19,729 nt of DNA from Hohaiivirga grylli (lineage in GTDB: Bacteria; Pseudomonadota; Alphaproteobacteria; Rhizobiales; Beijerinckiaceae), in NCBI RefSeq assembly GCF_039655745.1, contig NZ_JBBYXI010000007.1:1-19729 (forward strand). The letters are read 5' to 3'. Positions 1-12,731 of this stretch are shown in pieces. A model generated the notes under the pieces. That model was not told the origin of the DNA. It saw only the letters and a list, made by a program, of their open reading frames with translations, and did no database searches. Each line of letters opens with the position of its first letter. Position 1 is the stretch's first letter. The position numbers and the translations under genes were made by a program.

Positions 1-127
1 CAGCTCCGCCGGCTTCTGCCAATACCTTCGTGATCGCAGCCGTCAATGACGTCTTGCCGTGGTCAACGTGACCAATCGTTCCGATATTACAATGCGGCTT
101 ATTCCGCTCAAATTTTTCCTTGGCCAT
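1..127 (-). CDS. tuf: Elongation factor Tu, N-terminal fragment (cut by window edge)
   Basis: The visible 42 codons encode the start of EF-Tu, the GTPase that brings aminoacyl-tRNA to the ribosome. The N-terminus MAKEKFERNKPHCNIGTIGH is followed by the P-loop GHVDHGKTSL and an alanine-rich helix, as in the whole family. The ATG is at 125-127. Its ribosome binding site is weak (AGGTG about five bases upstream). The gene lies 52 bases after fusA, the normal last position of the str operon (rpsL-rpsG-fusA-tuf), and is presumably cotranscribed with it. A second tuf ends at the opposite edge of the window. The rest of this copy is outside, so its integrity cannot be judged. Confidence 0.97.
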   Translation of the reverse strand, partial: MAKEKFERNKPHCNIGTIGHVDHGKTSLTAAITKVLAEAGGA

Positions 128-179
128 CGCAGCACCTGTTTTCTGTTCTAAGCCGTTAATCTTTAAGGGTTCAGTTGGT

Positions 180-2255
180 TCAGGCGAGTTTCGCCTGAAC
201 CTCAGCCGCTACGTGAGACGGCACTTGATCATAATGATCGAATTGCATCGTGAAGTTGGCGCGGCCCTGAGACATAGAGCGCAGAGTGTTCACATAACCA
301 AACATGTTGGCCAGTGGCACCATTGCATTCACGACAACTGCGTTTCCGCGCATATCCTGTCCCTGAATCTGCCCACGACGGGAGTTCAGGTCACCGATGA
401 CGCTACCGGTGTAATCTTCTGGGGTCACAACTTCGACCTTCATGATCGGCTCGAGGAGAACCGAAGCGCCCTTCTGGAGAGCTTCACGAAGAGCTGCACG
501 AGCAGCGATTTCGAAGGCCAGAGCCGAGGAGTCAACTTCGTGGTAAGCACCGTCAACCAGTGTTACTTTGAGATCGACAACCGGGAAGCCGGCAAGGATA
601 CCAGCGCCAAGAACGCTCTGGAGACCCTTTTCAACACCAGGGATATATTCCTTAGGAACAGCACCACCAACAATCTGGCTCTCGAACTGGTAACCAGCAC
701 CTGGCTCATTAGGCTCAACAATGAGCTTAACGCGACCAAACTGACCTGTACCACCAGACTGCTTCTTGTGAGTATAATCGACCTCGACTTTTTTCGAGAT
801 ACGCTCACGGTAAGCAACCTGAGGAGCACCAACGTTGGCATCGACCTTATAAGTACGACGGAGAATGTCGACCTTAATGTCGAGGTGAAGTTCACCCATA
901 CCCTTCAGAATTGTCTGACCAGATTCCTGATCGGTAGATACACGGAAGGAAGGATCTTCGTTAGCGAGCTTCGCAAGAGCAAGACCAAGCTTTTCCTGGT
1001 CAGCCTTTGACTTAGGCTCAATAGCGATTTCGATAACCGGCTCAGGGAATTCCATCTTTTCGAGGATAACAGCCTTATTTGGATCACACAGAGTGTCACC
1101 AGTACGGGTATCCTTGAGGGATGCCAGAGCAACGATATCACCAGCGCAAGCTTCCTTGATATCTTCACGGTTATTAGCATGCATCAGAAGCATACGACCA
1201 ACACGCTCACGCTTGTCACGTGTAGAGTTCAGAACGGTTGTACCGGACTCAACCTTACCGGAATAAACGCGGCAGAATGTAATCGTACCAACGAACGGAT
1301 CGTCCATGATCTTGAATGCGAGCATGGAGAAAGGTTCATCGTCAGATGGCATACGAACAACTTCTTCTTCAGTCTTGAAGTCGATACCTTTAATGGCACC
1401 ACGATCGACCGGAGAAGGAAGGTAATCAACAACCGCATCAAGCAGTGGCTGAACACCCTTATTCTTAAATGCTGTACCGCACAGAATAGGATGGAAAGCA
1501 CGTTCCTGAACAGCCTTACGAACCAGAAGACGCAGAGCGTCTGCACTTGGCTCAACACCTTCAAGGTAGTTGTTCATTGCTTCATCATCGAGCTCGACGC
1601 AAGCTTCTACAAGCTTCGTACGATATTCTGCAGCCTTGTCAGCAAGATCAGCAGGAATTTCGACAACTGTATAATCAGCGCCAACTTCTTCCTTTTCCCA
1701 AACAAGGGCACGCATCTCGATCAGATCGACAACGCCTTTGAAGTTGTTTTCAGCACCGATTGGCAGCTGCAAGCAGACAGGCTTACCAGCAACGCGATCA
1801 ATAATACTTGCAACCGACTTGTAGAAGTCCGCGCCAATCTTATCCATCTTGTTGATGAAGACGATACGTGGAACGTCATACTTGTCAGCCTGACGCCATA
1901 CTGTCTCTGTCTGAGGCTCAACACCCTGGTTACCGTCAAGCACGCAAACCGCGCCATCGAGAACACGCAGCGAACGCTCAACTTCAATCGTGAAGTCGAC
2001 GTGGCCGGGGGTGTCAATAATATTCAAACGCTTGCCACGCCAGAAACAGGTCGTAGCAGCAGAAGTAATGGTAATACCACGTTCCTGCTCCTGCGCCATG
2101 AAGTCCATGGTTGCAGCGCCTTCGTGCGTTTCACCCATACGGTGCAGTCTGCCCGTATAGAAAAGAATACGCTCGGTTGTTGTCGTCTTACCAGCATCGA
2201 TGTGAGCCATGATGCCGAAGTTACGGTAGTCTTCTACGGCGTGCGTACGTGCCAT
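180..2255 (-). CDS. fusA: Elongation factor G
   Basis: Encodes a 691-residue translocation GTPase, the usual EF-G length; it drives ribosome translocation and, with RRF, recycling. The G1 loop AHIDAGKTTT is at residues 17-26, DTPGH (G3) at 81-85 and NKMD (G4) at 135-138. The C-terminal half carries the expected domain III-V sequences, such as GMGELHLDI and the RRGQI stretch of domain V. I chose the ATG at 2253-2255 (MARTHAVEDYRNFGI), matching the family N-terminus. An in-frame GTG directly before it would add one residue, and the GGAG site at 2264-2267 could serve either. It follows rpsG by under 30 bases and precedes tuf by 52 bases, so it is in the str operon. No frameshift or missing motif was seen. 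Confidence 0.98.
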   Translation of the reverse strand: MARTHAVEDYRNFGIMAHIDAGKTTTTERILFYTGRLHRMGETHEGAATMDFMAQEQERGITITSAATTCFWRGKRLNIIDTPGHVDFTIEVERSLRVLDGAVCVLDGNQGVEPQTETVWRQADKYDVPRIVFINKMDKIGADFYKSVASIIDRVAGKPVCLQLPIGAENNFKGVVDLIEMRALVWEKEEVGADYTVVEIPADLADKAAEYRTKLVEACVELDDEAMNNYLEGVEPSADALRLLVRKAVQERAFHPILCGTAFKNKGVQPLLDAVVDYLPSPVDRGAIKGIDFKTEEEVVRMPSDDEPFSMLAFKIMDDPFVGTITFCRVYSGKVESGTTVLNSTRDKRERVGRMLLMHANNREDIKEACAGDIVALASLKDTRTGDTLCDPNKAVILEKMEFPEPVIEIAIEPKSKADQEKLGLALAKLANEDPSFRVSTDQESGQTILKGMGELHLDIKVDILRRTYKVDANVGAPQVAYRERISKKVEVDYTHKKQSGGTGQFGRVKLIVEPNEPGAGYQFESQIVGGAVPKEYIPGVEKGLQSVLGAGILAGFPVVDLKVTLVDGAYHEVDSSALAFEIAARAALREALQKGASVLLEPIMKVEVVTPEDYTGSVIGDLNSRRGQIQGQDMRGNAVVVNAMVPLANMFGYVNTLRSMSQGRANFTMQFDHYDQVPSHVAAEVQAKLA

Positions 2256-2283
2256 CACCTATACTCCGTTCGGTTCCTGGCCG

Positions 2284-2754
2284 TTACCAGCGATAGTGAG
2301 AGAATGCACGGTTGGCTTCAGCCATACGGTGCGTGTCTTCGCGCTTCTTAACCGCGCTACCACGGCTATTGGACGCATCGAGCAGCTCAGCAGACAGACG
2401 CTCAACCATTGTCTTATCAGAACGGTTACGAGCAGCCTGAATCAACCAGCGAATTGCCAGAGCCTGACGACGCTCAGCGCGAACTTCGACAGGAACCTGG
2501 TACGTTGCACCACCAACGCGGCGGGAACGAACTTCGATGGTTGGAGCAACGTTCTCAAGAGCCTGCTTAAAGACTTCAAGAGGATCGCTCTTAACGCGAC
2601 TCTCGATAATATCGAAAGCGCCATAAACGATTGATTCCGCTACGGACTTCTTACCGTCATACATAACCGAGTTCATGAACTTGGTTACAACGATATCTCC
2701 GTACTTCGGATCAGGAATAATTTCACGCTTTTCAGCGCTGTGGCGGCGAGACAT
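2284..2754 (-). CDS. rpsG: 30S ribosomal protein S7
   Basis: Encodes 156 residues, the standard length for S7, which binds the 3' major domain of 16S rRNA and nucleates assembly of the 30S head. The start MSRRHSAEKREIIPDPKYGD and the internal VGGATYQVPVEVR and RRQALAIRWL segments are diagnostic. The ATG at 2752-2754 is preceded by GGAG with seven bases of spacing. It starts 29 bases after the rpsL stop and lies just before fusA. In E. coli, S7 represses its own operon through the rpsL-rpsG spacer; here that spacer is only 29 bases, so any such control would have to use a different or smaller site. Confidence 0.98.
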   Translation of the reverse strand: MSRRHSAEKREIIPDPKYGDIVVTKFMNSVMYDGKKSVAESIVYGAFDIIESRVKSDPLEVFKQALENVAPTIEVRSRRVGGATYQVPVEVRAERRQALAIRWLIQAARNRSDKTMVERLSAELLDASNSRGSAVKKREDTHRMAEANRAFSHYRW

Positions 2755-2783
2755 ATGCCAGCTCCATCCAGTCCAAGGTCAAA

Positions 2784-3155
2784 TTACTTAGGACGCTTCG
2801 CGCCGTACTTCGAACGACGCTGCTTACGATCCTTCACACCCTGCGTATCGAGAACGCCACGAAGAATGTGATAACGAACACCAGGAAGATCCTTCACACG
2901 ACCGCCGCGGATCATTACCACGGAGTGCTCCTGAAGGTTATGACCTTCACCTGGAATATAACCGATAACCTCGAAACCGTTAGTCAAACGGATCTTAGCC
3001 ACCTTACGAAGAGCCGAGTTCGGCTTCTTCGGTGTTGTTGTGTAGACGCGTGTACAAACACCCCGCTTCTGCGGGCATGCTTCCATTGCTGGAACCTTGT
3101 TCCGGGCCTTCTGTGCCGTCCGCGGCTTGCGGATCAGCTGAGAAATTGTTGGCAT
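2784..3155 (-). CDS. rpsL: 30S ribosomal protein S12
   Basis: Encodes 123 residues, the normal size of S12, the decoding-centre protein of the small subunit. The sequence starts MPTISQLIRKPR. The streptomycin-determining residues are wild type: K43 within TPKKPNSALR, and K88 and P91 within GGRVKDLPGVRYH. D89, the residue modified by the RimO methylthiotransferase in many bacteria, is also present. The ATG at 3153-3155 has GAGG six bases upstream. It is the first gene of the str operon and is separated from rpoC by an intrinsic terminator plus a leader of about 280 bases after a promoter candidate. Confidence 0.98.
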   Translation of the reverse strand: MPTISQLIRKPRTAQKARNKVPAMEACPQKRGVCTRVYTTTPKKPNSALRKVAKIRLTNGFEVIGYIPGEGHNLQEHSVVMIRGGRVKDLPGVRYHILRGVLDTQGVKDRKQRRSKYGAKRPK

Positions 3156-3570
3156 CCTTGCCCTCTTCCACTAGCCGCCATGCGGCCAAATTCAAGCCAA
3201 TAAAACCATAAATGCCGCATTACGAAGCCAAAAGCCACATAACACGAAACCGCGACAAGGCTGACGCCGTTGCGCGGTGCACCTACAGAGGACCACAACA
3301 GAAAATCTGCTACGGTCATGCCCTAATTCTGACAATCGTCAGTCAGTGCTGAATTCAGCTGCGTTTAGGCGGCCCGGGTCAAAACTAGGTGTTTTGACAT
3401 GCGATCACCTACAGCCAGCTGGAAAGTCCTGTCGTTCTATATTTCGAGTCGCAAAAAGTCAACACTATCCGTTGCGATTTCTGAAAAATCGTAACCTGGA
3501 GTCATAAAACAACCTGCGCAGCCCCAAAAAAGAGAATTTATTTCTAAAAACTCCCTACCCTTTCATATGC
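3156..3570 (-). promoter_or_regulatory. str operon promoter and rpsL leader region
   Basis: This non-coding stretch lies between the rpoC terminator and rpsL. The best promoter candidate on the minus strand has -35 TTGACT (3457-3462) and -10 TATAGA at 15-base spacing (3436-3441) or TAGAAC at 17-base spacing (3434-3439). Downstream in the predicted transcript is a perfect 8-bp inverted repeat (3378-3385 with 3391-3398, five-base spacer). There is also a 7-bp pair (3180-3186 with 3214-3220) whose first-mentioned arm ends about 25 bases before the rpsL start. A 61-codon open frame (3134-3319) overlaps the rpsL start but has no convincing ribosome binding site. The assignment is by pattern only. 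Confidence 0.55.
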
Positions 3571-3598
3571 AAAAAGGGCCGCTTGGAGAAGCGGCCCT
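3571..3598 (-). terminator. Intrinsic terminator after rpoC
   Basis: On the minus strand a perfect 10-bp GC-rich stem (AGGGCCGCTT with AAGCGGCCCT, four-base loop CTCC) is followed directly by a run of five U. It begins about 22 bases after the rpoC stop codon and would end the rplJL-rpoBC transcript before the str promoter. Confidence 0.9.
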
Positions 3599-3620
3599 CT
3601 TAAACTTTTATGCGTTGAGC

Positions 3621-7823
<4,203 letters not shown>

Positions 7824-7876
7824 CGCCGTCTCCTGAACTGTAGGAAGCCTATTGCTTCCTCACCGGCAAAACATGT

Positions 7877-7898
7877 GGTCGCGGATAAATCCGCGACC
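7877..7898 (-). other. Hairpin in the rpoB-rpoC spacer
   Basis: A perfect 9-bp stem (GGTCGCGGA with TCCGCGACC) closes a four-base loop. On the minus strand it is followed, after ACATG, by TTTT. The U run is short and displaced, so it is a poor terminator. It fits better as a processing or stability element, or a partial attenuator, between the rpoB and rpoC coding regions. Confidence 0.75.
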
Positions 7899-7920
7899 GG
7901 ATGTAACTAACTAAAAACGC

Positions 7921-10900
7921 TTACTCGGCAGCCTCTGAAGGCGGCAACTGATCAAGCACTTTCTTGCTGTTGGTCAATTCGACATTCATGCCCAACGAAC
8001 GCATTTCCTTGACGAGAACGTTAAAGCTCTCAGGAATACCGGATTCGAAGGTATCGTCACCACGGACAATCGCCTCATAAACCTTTGTACGGCCTGCCAC
8101 GTCGTCAGACTTGACGGTGAGCATTTCCTGCAAGGTGTAAGCGGCGCCATAAGCTTCGAGAGCCCAGACCTCCATTTCACCGAAGCGCTGACCACCGAAC
8201 TGGGCCTTACCACCAAGCGGCTGCTGGGTAACAAGGCTGTATGGACCGATGGAGCGAGCGTGAATCTTGTCGTCAACAAGGTGGTGCAGCTTCAGCATGT
8301 AGATGTAGCCGACTGTTACCTGACGATCGAAAGCCTCACCTGTGCGGCCATCATACAATGTGACCTGACCTGACTTATTGAGACCAGCCATTTCAAGCAT
8401 GTTCTCAATGTCGAGTTCCTTTGCACCATCAAAGACTGGTGTTGCAAATGGAACGCCGCGCTTCAGGTTCGAACCAAGCTCAGCAACCTGATCATCGGTA
8501 GCTTCCTTGATTGCAGGCTCATCACCGTAGATTTCAAGCATCTTCGTGCGCAGCTGTGCAGCCTCACCAGATTTACGGTAGGCTTCAACAGCCTGCGAAA
8601 TCTGCTTACCAAGACCAGCAGCAGCCCAACCCAGGTGGGTTTCGAGAATCTGCCCGACGTTCATACGGCTCGGCACACCCAGTGGGTTCAGCACGATATC
8701 AACGTGAGTACCATCTTCCAGGAATGGCATGTCTTCGACAGGCACGATACGGGAGACAACACCCTTGTTGCCATGACGGCCAGCCATCTTATCGCCTGGC
8801 TGAATCTTACGCTTAACGGCAATGAAGACCTTGACCATCTTCATGACGCCTGGAGGCAGTTCGTCACCACGCTGCAGCTTTTCGACCTTATCAAGGAAGC
8901 GCTGTTCAAGCAGCTTCTTTGACTCATCGTACTGCGTACGCATAGCTTCGATTTCAGCCATAGCGGCATCATCAGCAACAGCAAACTGCCACCACTGAGA
9001 ACGAGGGAACTCGTTCAGCATGTCAGTTGTCAGAGCAGCATCTTTTGCAAAGCCCTTAGGACCGGCAACAGCCTTCTGGCCCTTCAGAACGGCGCTCAGA
9101 CGGACGTAAGTGTTACGATCCAGAATTGCCTGTTCGTCGTCACGGTCTTTTGCGAGCTGTTCGATTTCTTCACGCTCGATTGCCTGAGCACGTTCGTCCT
9201 TGTCAACACCATGACGGTTGAAGACGCGGACTTCAACGATTGTACCTGTTACTCCCGGAGGAACACGCAGGGATGTATCGCGAACGTCAGATGCCTTTTC
9301 ACCGAAGATAGCACGCAGAAGCTTTTCTTCTGGTGTCATTGGGCTTTCACCCTTCGGCGTGATCTTACCAACGAGAATATCGCCGGCATTCACTTCAGCA
9401 CCGATATAGACAATACCGGCTTCGTCGAGATTCTTCATCGCTTCTTCCGAAACGTTCGGAATATCGCGGGTGATTTCTTCCGGACCAAGCTTGGTATCAC
9501 GAGCAGAAACTTCAAACTCTTCGATATGGATCGATGTCAGGACGTCGTCCTTCACGATACGCTCGGAAAGCAGGATCGAATCTTCGTAGTTGTAACCGTT
9601 CCATGGCATGAACGCGACAAGCATGTTGCGACCAAGAGCCAATTCGCCGAGTTCCGTAGACGGACCGTCAGCAATGATCTCGCCCTTCGTGATCAGGTCA
9701 CCAACGCGAACCAATGGCTTCTGTGTAATACAGGTGCTCTGGTTGGAACGCTGGAACTTTTTCAGACGGTAGATATCAACGCCCGGCTTTGTCGGATCAG
9801 TTTCACCGCTGGCGCGGATAACGATACGTGTTGCGTCCACCTGATCAACGATACCTGTGCGGCGGGCAGCAATAGCTGAGCCGGAATCACGGGCAACGAT
9901 TGCTTCCATACCTGTTCCAACGAACGGTGCATCCGCCTGCAACAGCGGAACAGCCTGACGCTGCATGTTCGAACCCATCAGAGCGCGGTTAGCATCGTCG
10001 TTCTCAAGGAACGGAATAAGAGCAGCGGCAACCGAAACAAGCTGCTTCGGTGACACGTCCATCAGGTCAACCTTATCGGCAGGAGCAACCATAACGTCAC
10101 CTGCACGGCGGCAGACAACGAGGTCTTCTGTCAGACGGTTATCCTTATCCATCGTCGCATTGGCCTGAGCGATGTTGTACTTCGCTTCTTCCATTGCGGA
10201 GAGATAGATTACTTCATCAGTTACCAGACCTTCGCGAACGCGACGGAAAGGTGTTTCGATAAAGCCATATTTATTAACGCGGGCAAAAGTTGCCAGCGAG
10301 TTGATCAGACCGATATTCGGACCTTCCGGTGTTTCAATCGGGCAGATACGGCCATAGTGTGTTGGATGCACGTCACGGACTTCAAAGCCTGCACGTTCAC
10401 GGGTCAAACCACCTGGGCCAAGCGCCGAAAGACGACGCTTATGGGTTACTTCGGAAAGCGGGTTGTTCTGATCCATAAACTGTGACAGCTGCGAAGAACC
10501 GAAGAACTCGCGAACAGCGGCAGCAGCAGGCTTGGCATTGATCAGATCCTGAGGCATGACTGTGTCGATATCGACAGAAGACATACGTTCACGGATAGCG
10601 CGTTCCATACGCAGCAAGCCAAGACGATACTGATTTTCCATCAGTTCGCCGACAGAACGGACACGACGGTTACCGAGGTGATCGATATCGTCGACTTCGC
10701 CCTTGCCATCGCGCAGGTCAACCAGAGCCTTAACAACAGCCAGCATATCTTCACGACGAAGAGTACGAACTGTATCTTCAGCATCCAGATCAAGACGCAT
10801 GTTCATCTTGACGCGACCAACGGCTGACAGATCATAACGTTCTGCATCGAAGAACAGCGAATGGAACATGGCTTCTGCCGTTTCCATTGTTGGCGGTTCA

Positions 10901-12042
10901 CCCGGACGCATAACACGATAGATGTCGAACAGAGCTTCCTGACGGGAAGAATTCTTATCTGCTGCCAGCGTATTGCGGATATAAGGACCAATATTGATAT
11001 GGTCGATATTGAGGACCGGAATCGTTGAGAAACCGAGATCAACCAGTTCCTTCAAGGACTTTTCAGTGATTTCGTCGCCAGCTTCGGCGTAGATTTCACC
11101 GGTCTGCATATTGACGATATCCTGAGCAATATAACGCCCATACAGATCTTCATCCGTTGCACGCAGAGCCTTGAGGCCCTTCTCTGCCAGCTGACGGGCA
11201 GCACGTGCAGTCAGCTTCTTGCCAGCAGCAAGAACAACTTCACCGGAATCCGCATCAATAATATCTGTAATAGCCTTCATACCCTTCATCTGTTCAGGGT
11301 CATAAGGCATACGCCAGCCTTTTTTGGTCAGGTCGAATTCAACCGTGCTATAGAACGTGTTGAGGATTTCCTCACCGTCCAGACCAAGAGCATAAAGCAG
11401 CGTTGTTACCGGAAGCTTGCGCTTGCGGTCGATACGGACGTGAACAATATCCTTGGCATCGAATTCGATATCAAGCCATGAACCACGGTAAGGAATGATA
11501 CGCGCAGCAAACAGAAGCTTGCCGGAAGAATGCGTCTTACCCTTGTCGTGATCGAAGAACACACCCGGTGAACGGTGCATCTGGGAAACGATGACACGCT
11601 CTGTACCATTAACGATAAAGGTACCGTTATCAGTCATGAGCGGCATATCGCCCATGTAAACGTCCTGTTCCTTGATGTCCTTGACCGAACGGGAATCCGT
11701 ATCCGGGTCGACATCAAATACGATGAGACGCAGCGTCACCTTGAGGGGAGCTGAGAAAGTCATACCGCGCTGACGGCACTCATCAACATCGTACTTTGGA
11801 GCTTCAAATGTATATTTGACAAACTCAAGCAGCGAAGTGTTGGCAAAGTCTGATATCGGGAAGACAGATTTAAAAACCGACTGCAACCCCTCATCAGGGC
11901 GCCCGCCTTTCGGCTCCTCGACCATAAGGAACTGATCATAAGATGCCTTCTGCACCTCGATCAGGTTCGGCATTTCCGCAACTTCGCGAATCTTCCCGAA
12001 GAACTTACGGATACGCTTCCGGCCTATCAGCTTATTGGCCAT
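7921..12042 (-). CDS. rpoB: DNA-directed RNA polymerase subunit beta
   Basis: Encodes 1373 residues, slightly longer than the E. coli subunit (1342), including a full lineage-specific insertion in the second lobe (about 245-350). The rifampicin pocket runs from about R511 to L541, with FFGSSQLSQFMDQNN and THKRRLSALG intact. The key positions Q521, D524, H534 and S539 correspond to E. coli 513, 516, 526 and 531 and are wild type. The conserved C-terminal stretches GDKMAGRHGNKG and GGKAQFGGQRFGEMEVWALE are present. The ATG at 12040-12042 has GAGG five bases upstream. It follows rplL after a 269-base structured spacer and precedes rpoC in the same unit. Confidence 0.99.
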   Translation of the reverse strand: MANKLIGRKRIRKFFGKIREVAEMPNLIEVQKASYDQFLMVEEPKGGRPDEGLQSVFKSVFPISDFANTSLLEFVKYTFEAPKYDVDECRQRGMTFSAPLKVTLRLIVFDVDPDTDSRSVKDIKEQDVYMGDMPLMTDNGTFIVNGTERVIVSQMHRSPGVFFDHDKGKTHSSGKLLFAARIIPYRGSWLDIEFDAKDIVHVRIDRKRKLPVTTLLYALGLDGEEILNTFYSTVEFDLTKKGWRMPYDPEQMKGMKAITDIIDADSGEVVLAAGKKLTARAARQLAEKGLKALRATDEDLYGRYIAQDIVNMQTGEIYAEAGDEITEKSLKELVDLGFSTIPVLNIDHINIGPYIRNTLAADKNSSRQEALFDIYRVMRPGEPPTMETAEAMFHSLFFDAERYDLSAVGRVKMNMRLDLDAEDTVRTLRREDMLAVVKALVDLRDGKGEVDDIDHLGNRRVRSVGELMENQYRLGLLRMERAIRERMSSVDIDTVMPQDLINAKPAAAAVREFFGSSQLSQFMDQNNPLSEVTHKRRLSALGPGGLTRERAGFEVRDVHPTHYGRICPIETPEGPNIGLINSLATFARVNKYGFIETPFRRVREGLVTDEVIYLSAMEEAKYNIAQANATMDKDNRLTEDLVVCRRAGDVMVAPADKVDLMDVSPKQLVSVAAALIPFLENDDANRALMGSNMQRQAVPLLQADAPFVGTGMEAIVARDSGSAIAARRTGIVDQVDATRIVIRASGETDPTKPGVDIYRLKKFQRSNQSTCITQKPLVRVGDLITKGEIIADGPSTELGELALGRNMLVAFMPWNGYNYEDSILLSERIVKDDVLTSIHIEEFEVSARDTKLGPEEITRDIPNVSEEAMKNLDEAGIVYIGAEVNAGDILVGKITPKGESPMTPEEKLLRAIFGEKASDVRDTSLRVPPGVTGTIVEVRVFNRHGVDKDERAQAIEREEIEQLAKDRDDEQAILDRNTYVRLSAVLKGQKAVAGPKGFAKDAALTTDMLNEFPRSQWWQFAVADDAAMAEIEAMRTQYDESKKLLEQRFLDKVEKLQRGDELPPGVMKMVKVFIAVKRKIQPGDKMAGRHGNKGVVSRIVPVEDMPFLEDGTHVDIVLNPLGVPSRMNVGQILETHLGWAAAGLGKQISQAVEAYRKSGEAAQLRTKMLEIYGDEPAIKEATDDQVAELGSNLKRGVPFATPVFDGAKELDIENMLEMAGLNKSGQVTLYDGRTGEAFDRQVTVGYIYMLKLHHLVDDKIHARSIGPYSLVTQQPLGGKAQFGGQRFGEMEVWALEAYGAAYTLQEMLTVKSDDVAGRTKVYEAIVRGDDTFESGIPESFNVLVKEMRSLGMNVELTNSKKVLDQLPPSEAAE

Positions 12043-12125
12043 ATGGACCTCGCTCCAATTTAATTAAACAACGACTGACCAAACACTTCGAATGAAAGCC
12101 TCACTCGAAACTTTGGGTCAACCGC

Positions 12126-12206
12126 CCGGTAAACCGGTCATCCCATCTGAAAGCCTTTTCAGGCCCACCGCATCTAACGCCCACACATTGTCATTTCCAT
12201 GACAAT
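12126..12206 (-). other. Cluster of small stem-loops in the rplL-rpoB spacer
   Basis: Three further self-complementary elements lie downstream of the main spacer hairpin on the minus strand. One is an 8-bp perfect stem (12187-12194 with 12199-12206, four-base loop). The second is a 6-bp stem (12147-12152 with 12157-12162). The third is a 5-bp pair (12126-12130 with 12133-12137). None has a U tract. Together they leave little unstructured RNA before rpoB. Confidence 0.5.
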
Positions 12207-12221
12207 CTGAATTGACGAGTC

Positions 12222-12254
12222 GACGGCCCCAACCGAAAACCGGCTGGGACCGTC
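12222..12254 (-). other. Long hairpin between rplL and rpoB
   Basis: The two 14-base arms at 12222-12235 and 12241-12254 pair with all 14 positions matched (two G-U wobbles) around a five-base loop. There is no U tract after it. In E. coli the same spacer carries a partial terminator and an RNase III cleavage site that set the ratio of L7/L12 to RNA polymerase. This long stem is the obvious candidate for the equivalent role here, which is an inference from position and shape. Confidence 0.7.
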
Positions 12255-12311
12255 TAAATTCAACCTTCAGAAGCCTGAAGGAACGCAAGCCCTAGAGCCT
12301 GCGGGAGCTCA

Positions 12312-12686
12312 TTACTGAAGCTCAACCTTTGCACCGACCTTCTCAAGGGCAGCCTTGATCTTTTCGGCTTCGTCCTTAGCAACGCCTTCCTTAACAGGCT
12401 TAGGTGCGCCTTCGACGAGGTCCTTAGCTTCCTTAAGGCCAAGACCCGTGATACCACGGACTTCCTTAATGACTTCGATCTTCTTGTCGCCAGCAGCAGC
12501 AAGAATGACGTTGTATTCGCTCTTTTCTTCAGCGGCAGCAGCGCCACCAGCAGCAGGAGCAGCAGCAACTGCAACAGCTGCAGCAGCGGAAACGCCCCAC
12601 TTTTCTTCCAGAGCCTTTGCAAGCTCAGCAGCTTCAAGAACGGTAAGTGCAGACAGATCGTCTACGAGTTTGGCGATATCAGCCAT
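12312..12686 (-). CDS. rplL: 50S ribosomal protein L7/L12
   Basis: Encodes 124 residues of the multi-copy stalk protein that recruits translation GTPases. It has the N-terminal dimerisation and L10-binding helices (about 1-33). An alanine/glycine-rich hinge follows (about 34-52, e.g. AAAPAAGGAAAA). The conserved C-terminal domain (about 56-124) contains KEVRGITGLGLKEAKDLV. The ATG at 12684-12686 has AAGGAA seven bases upstream. It lies 45 bases after rplJ and before the attenuator-like spacer that separates it from rpoB, matching the need for several L7/L12 copies per ribosome. Confidence 0.98.
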   Translation of the reverse strand: MADIAKLVDDLSALTVLEAAELAKALEEKWGVSAAAAVAVAAAPAAGGAAAAEEKSEYNVILAAAGDKKIEVIKEVRGITGLGLKEAKDLVEGAPKPVKEGVAKDEAEKIKAALEKVGAKVELQ

Positions 12687-12731
12687 GTTTAAATTCCTTG
12701 ATCAATACGAACAGGGTTAATGAGGACGGCC

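Noticed and set aside
120..2351. Long plus-strand open frames opposite fusA (296 and 390 codons)
   Set aside because: They lie antisense to an unmistakable fusA, show no family resemblance, and arise from the strong codon bias of the real gene.
2870..3040. Possible streptomycin-resistance changes in rpsL
   Set aside because: K43, K88 and P91 are all wild type.
10423..10512. Possible rifampicin-resistance changes in rpoB
   Set aside because: All main resistance positions in the pocket match the sensitive sequence.
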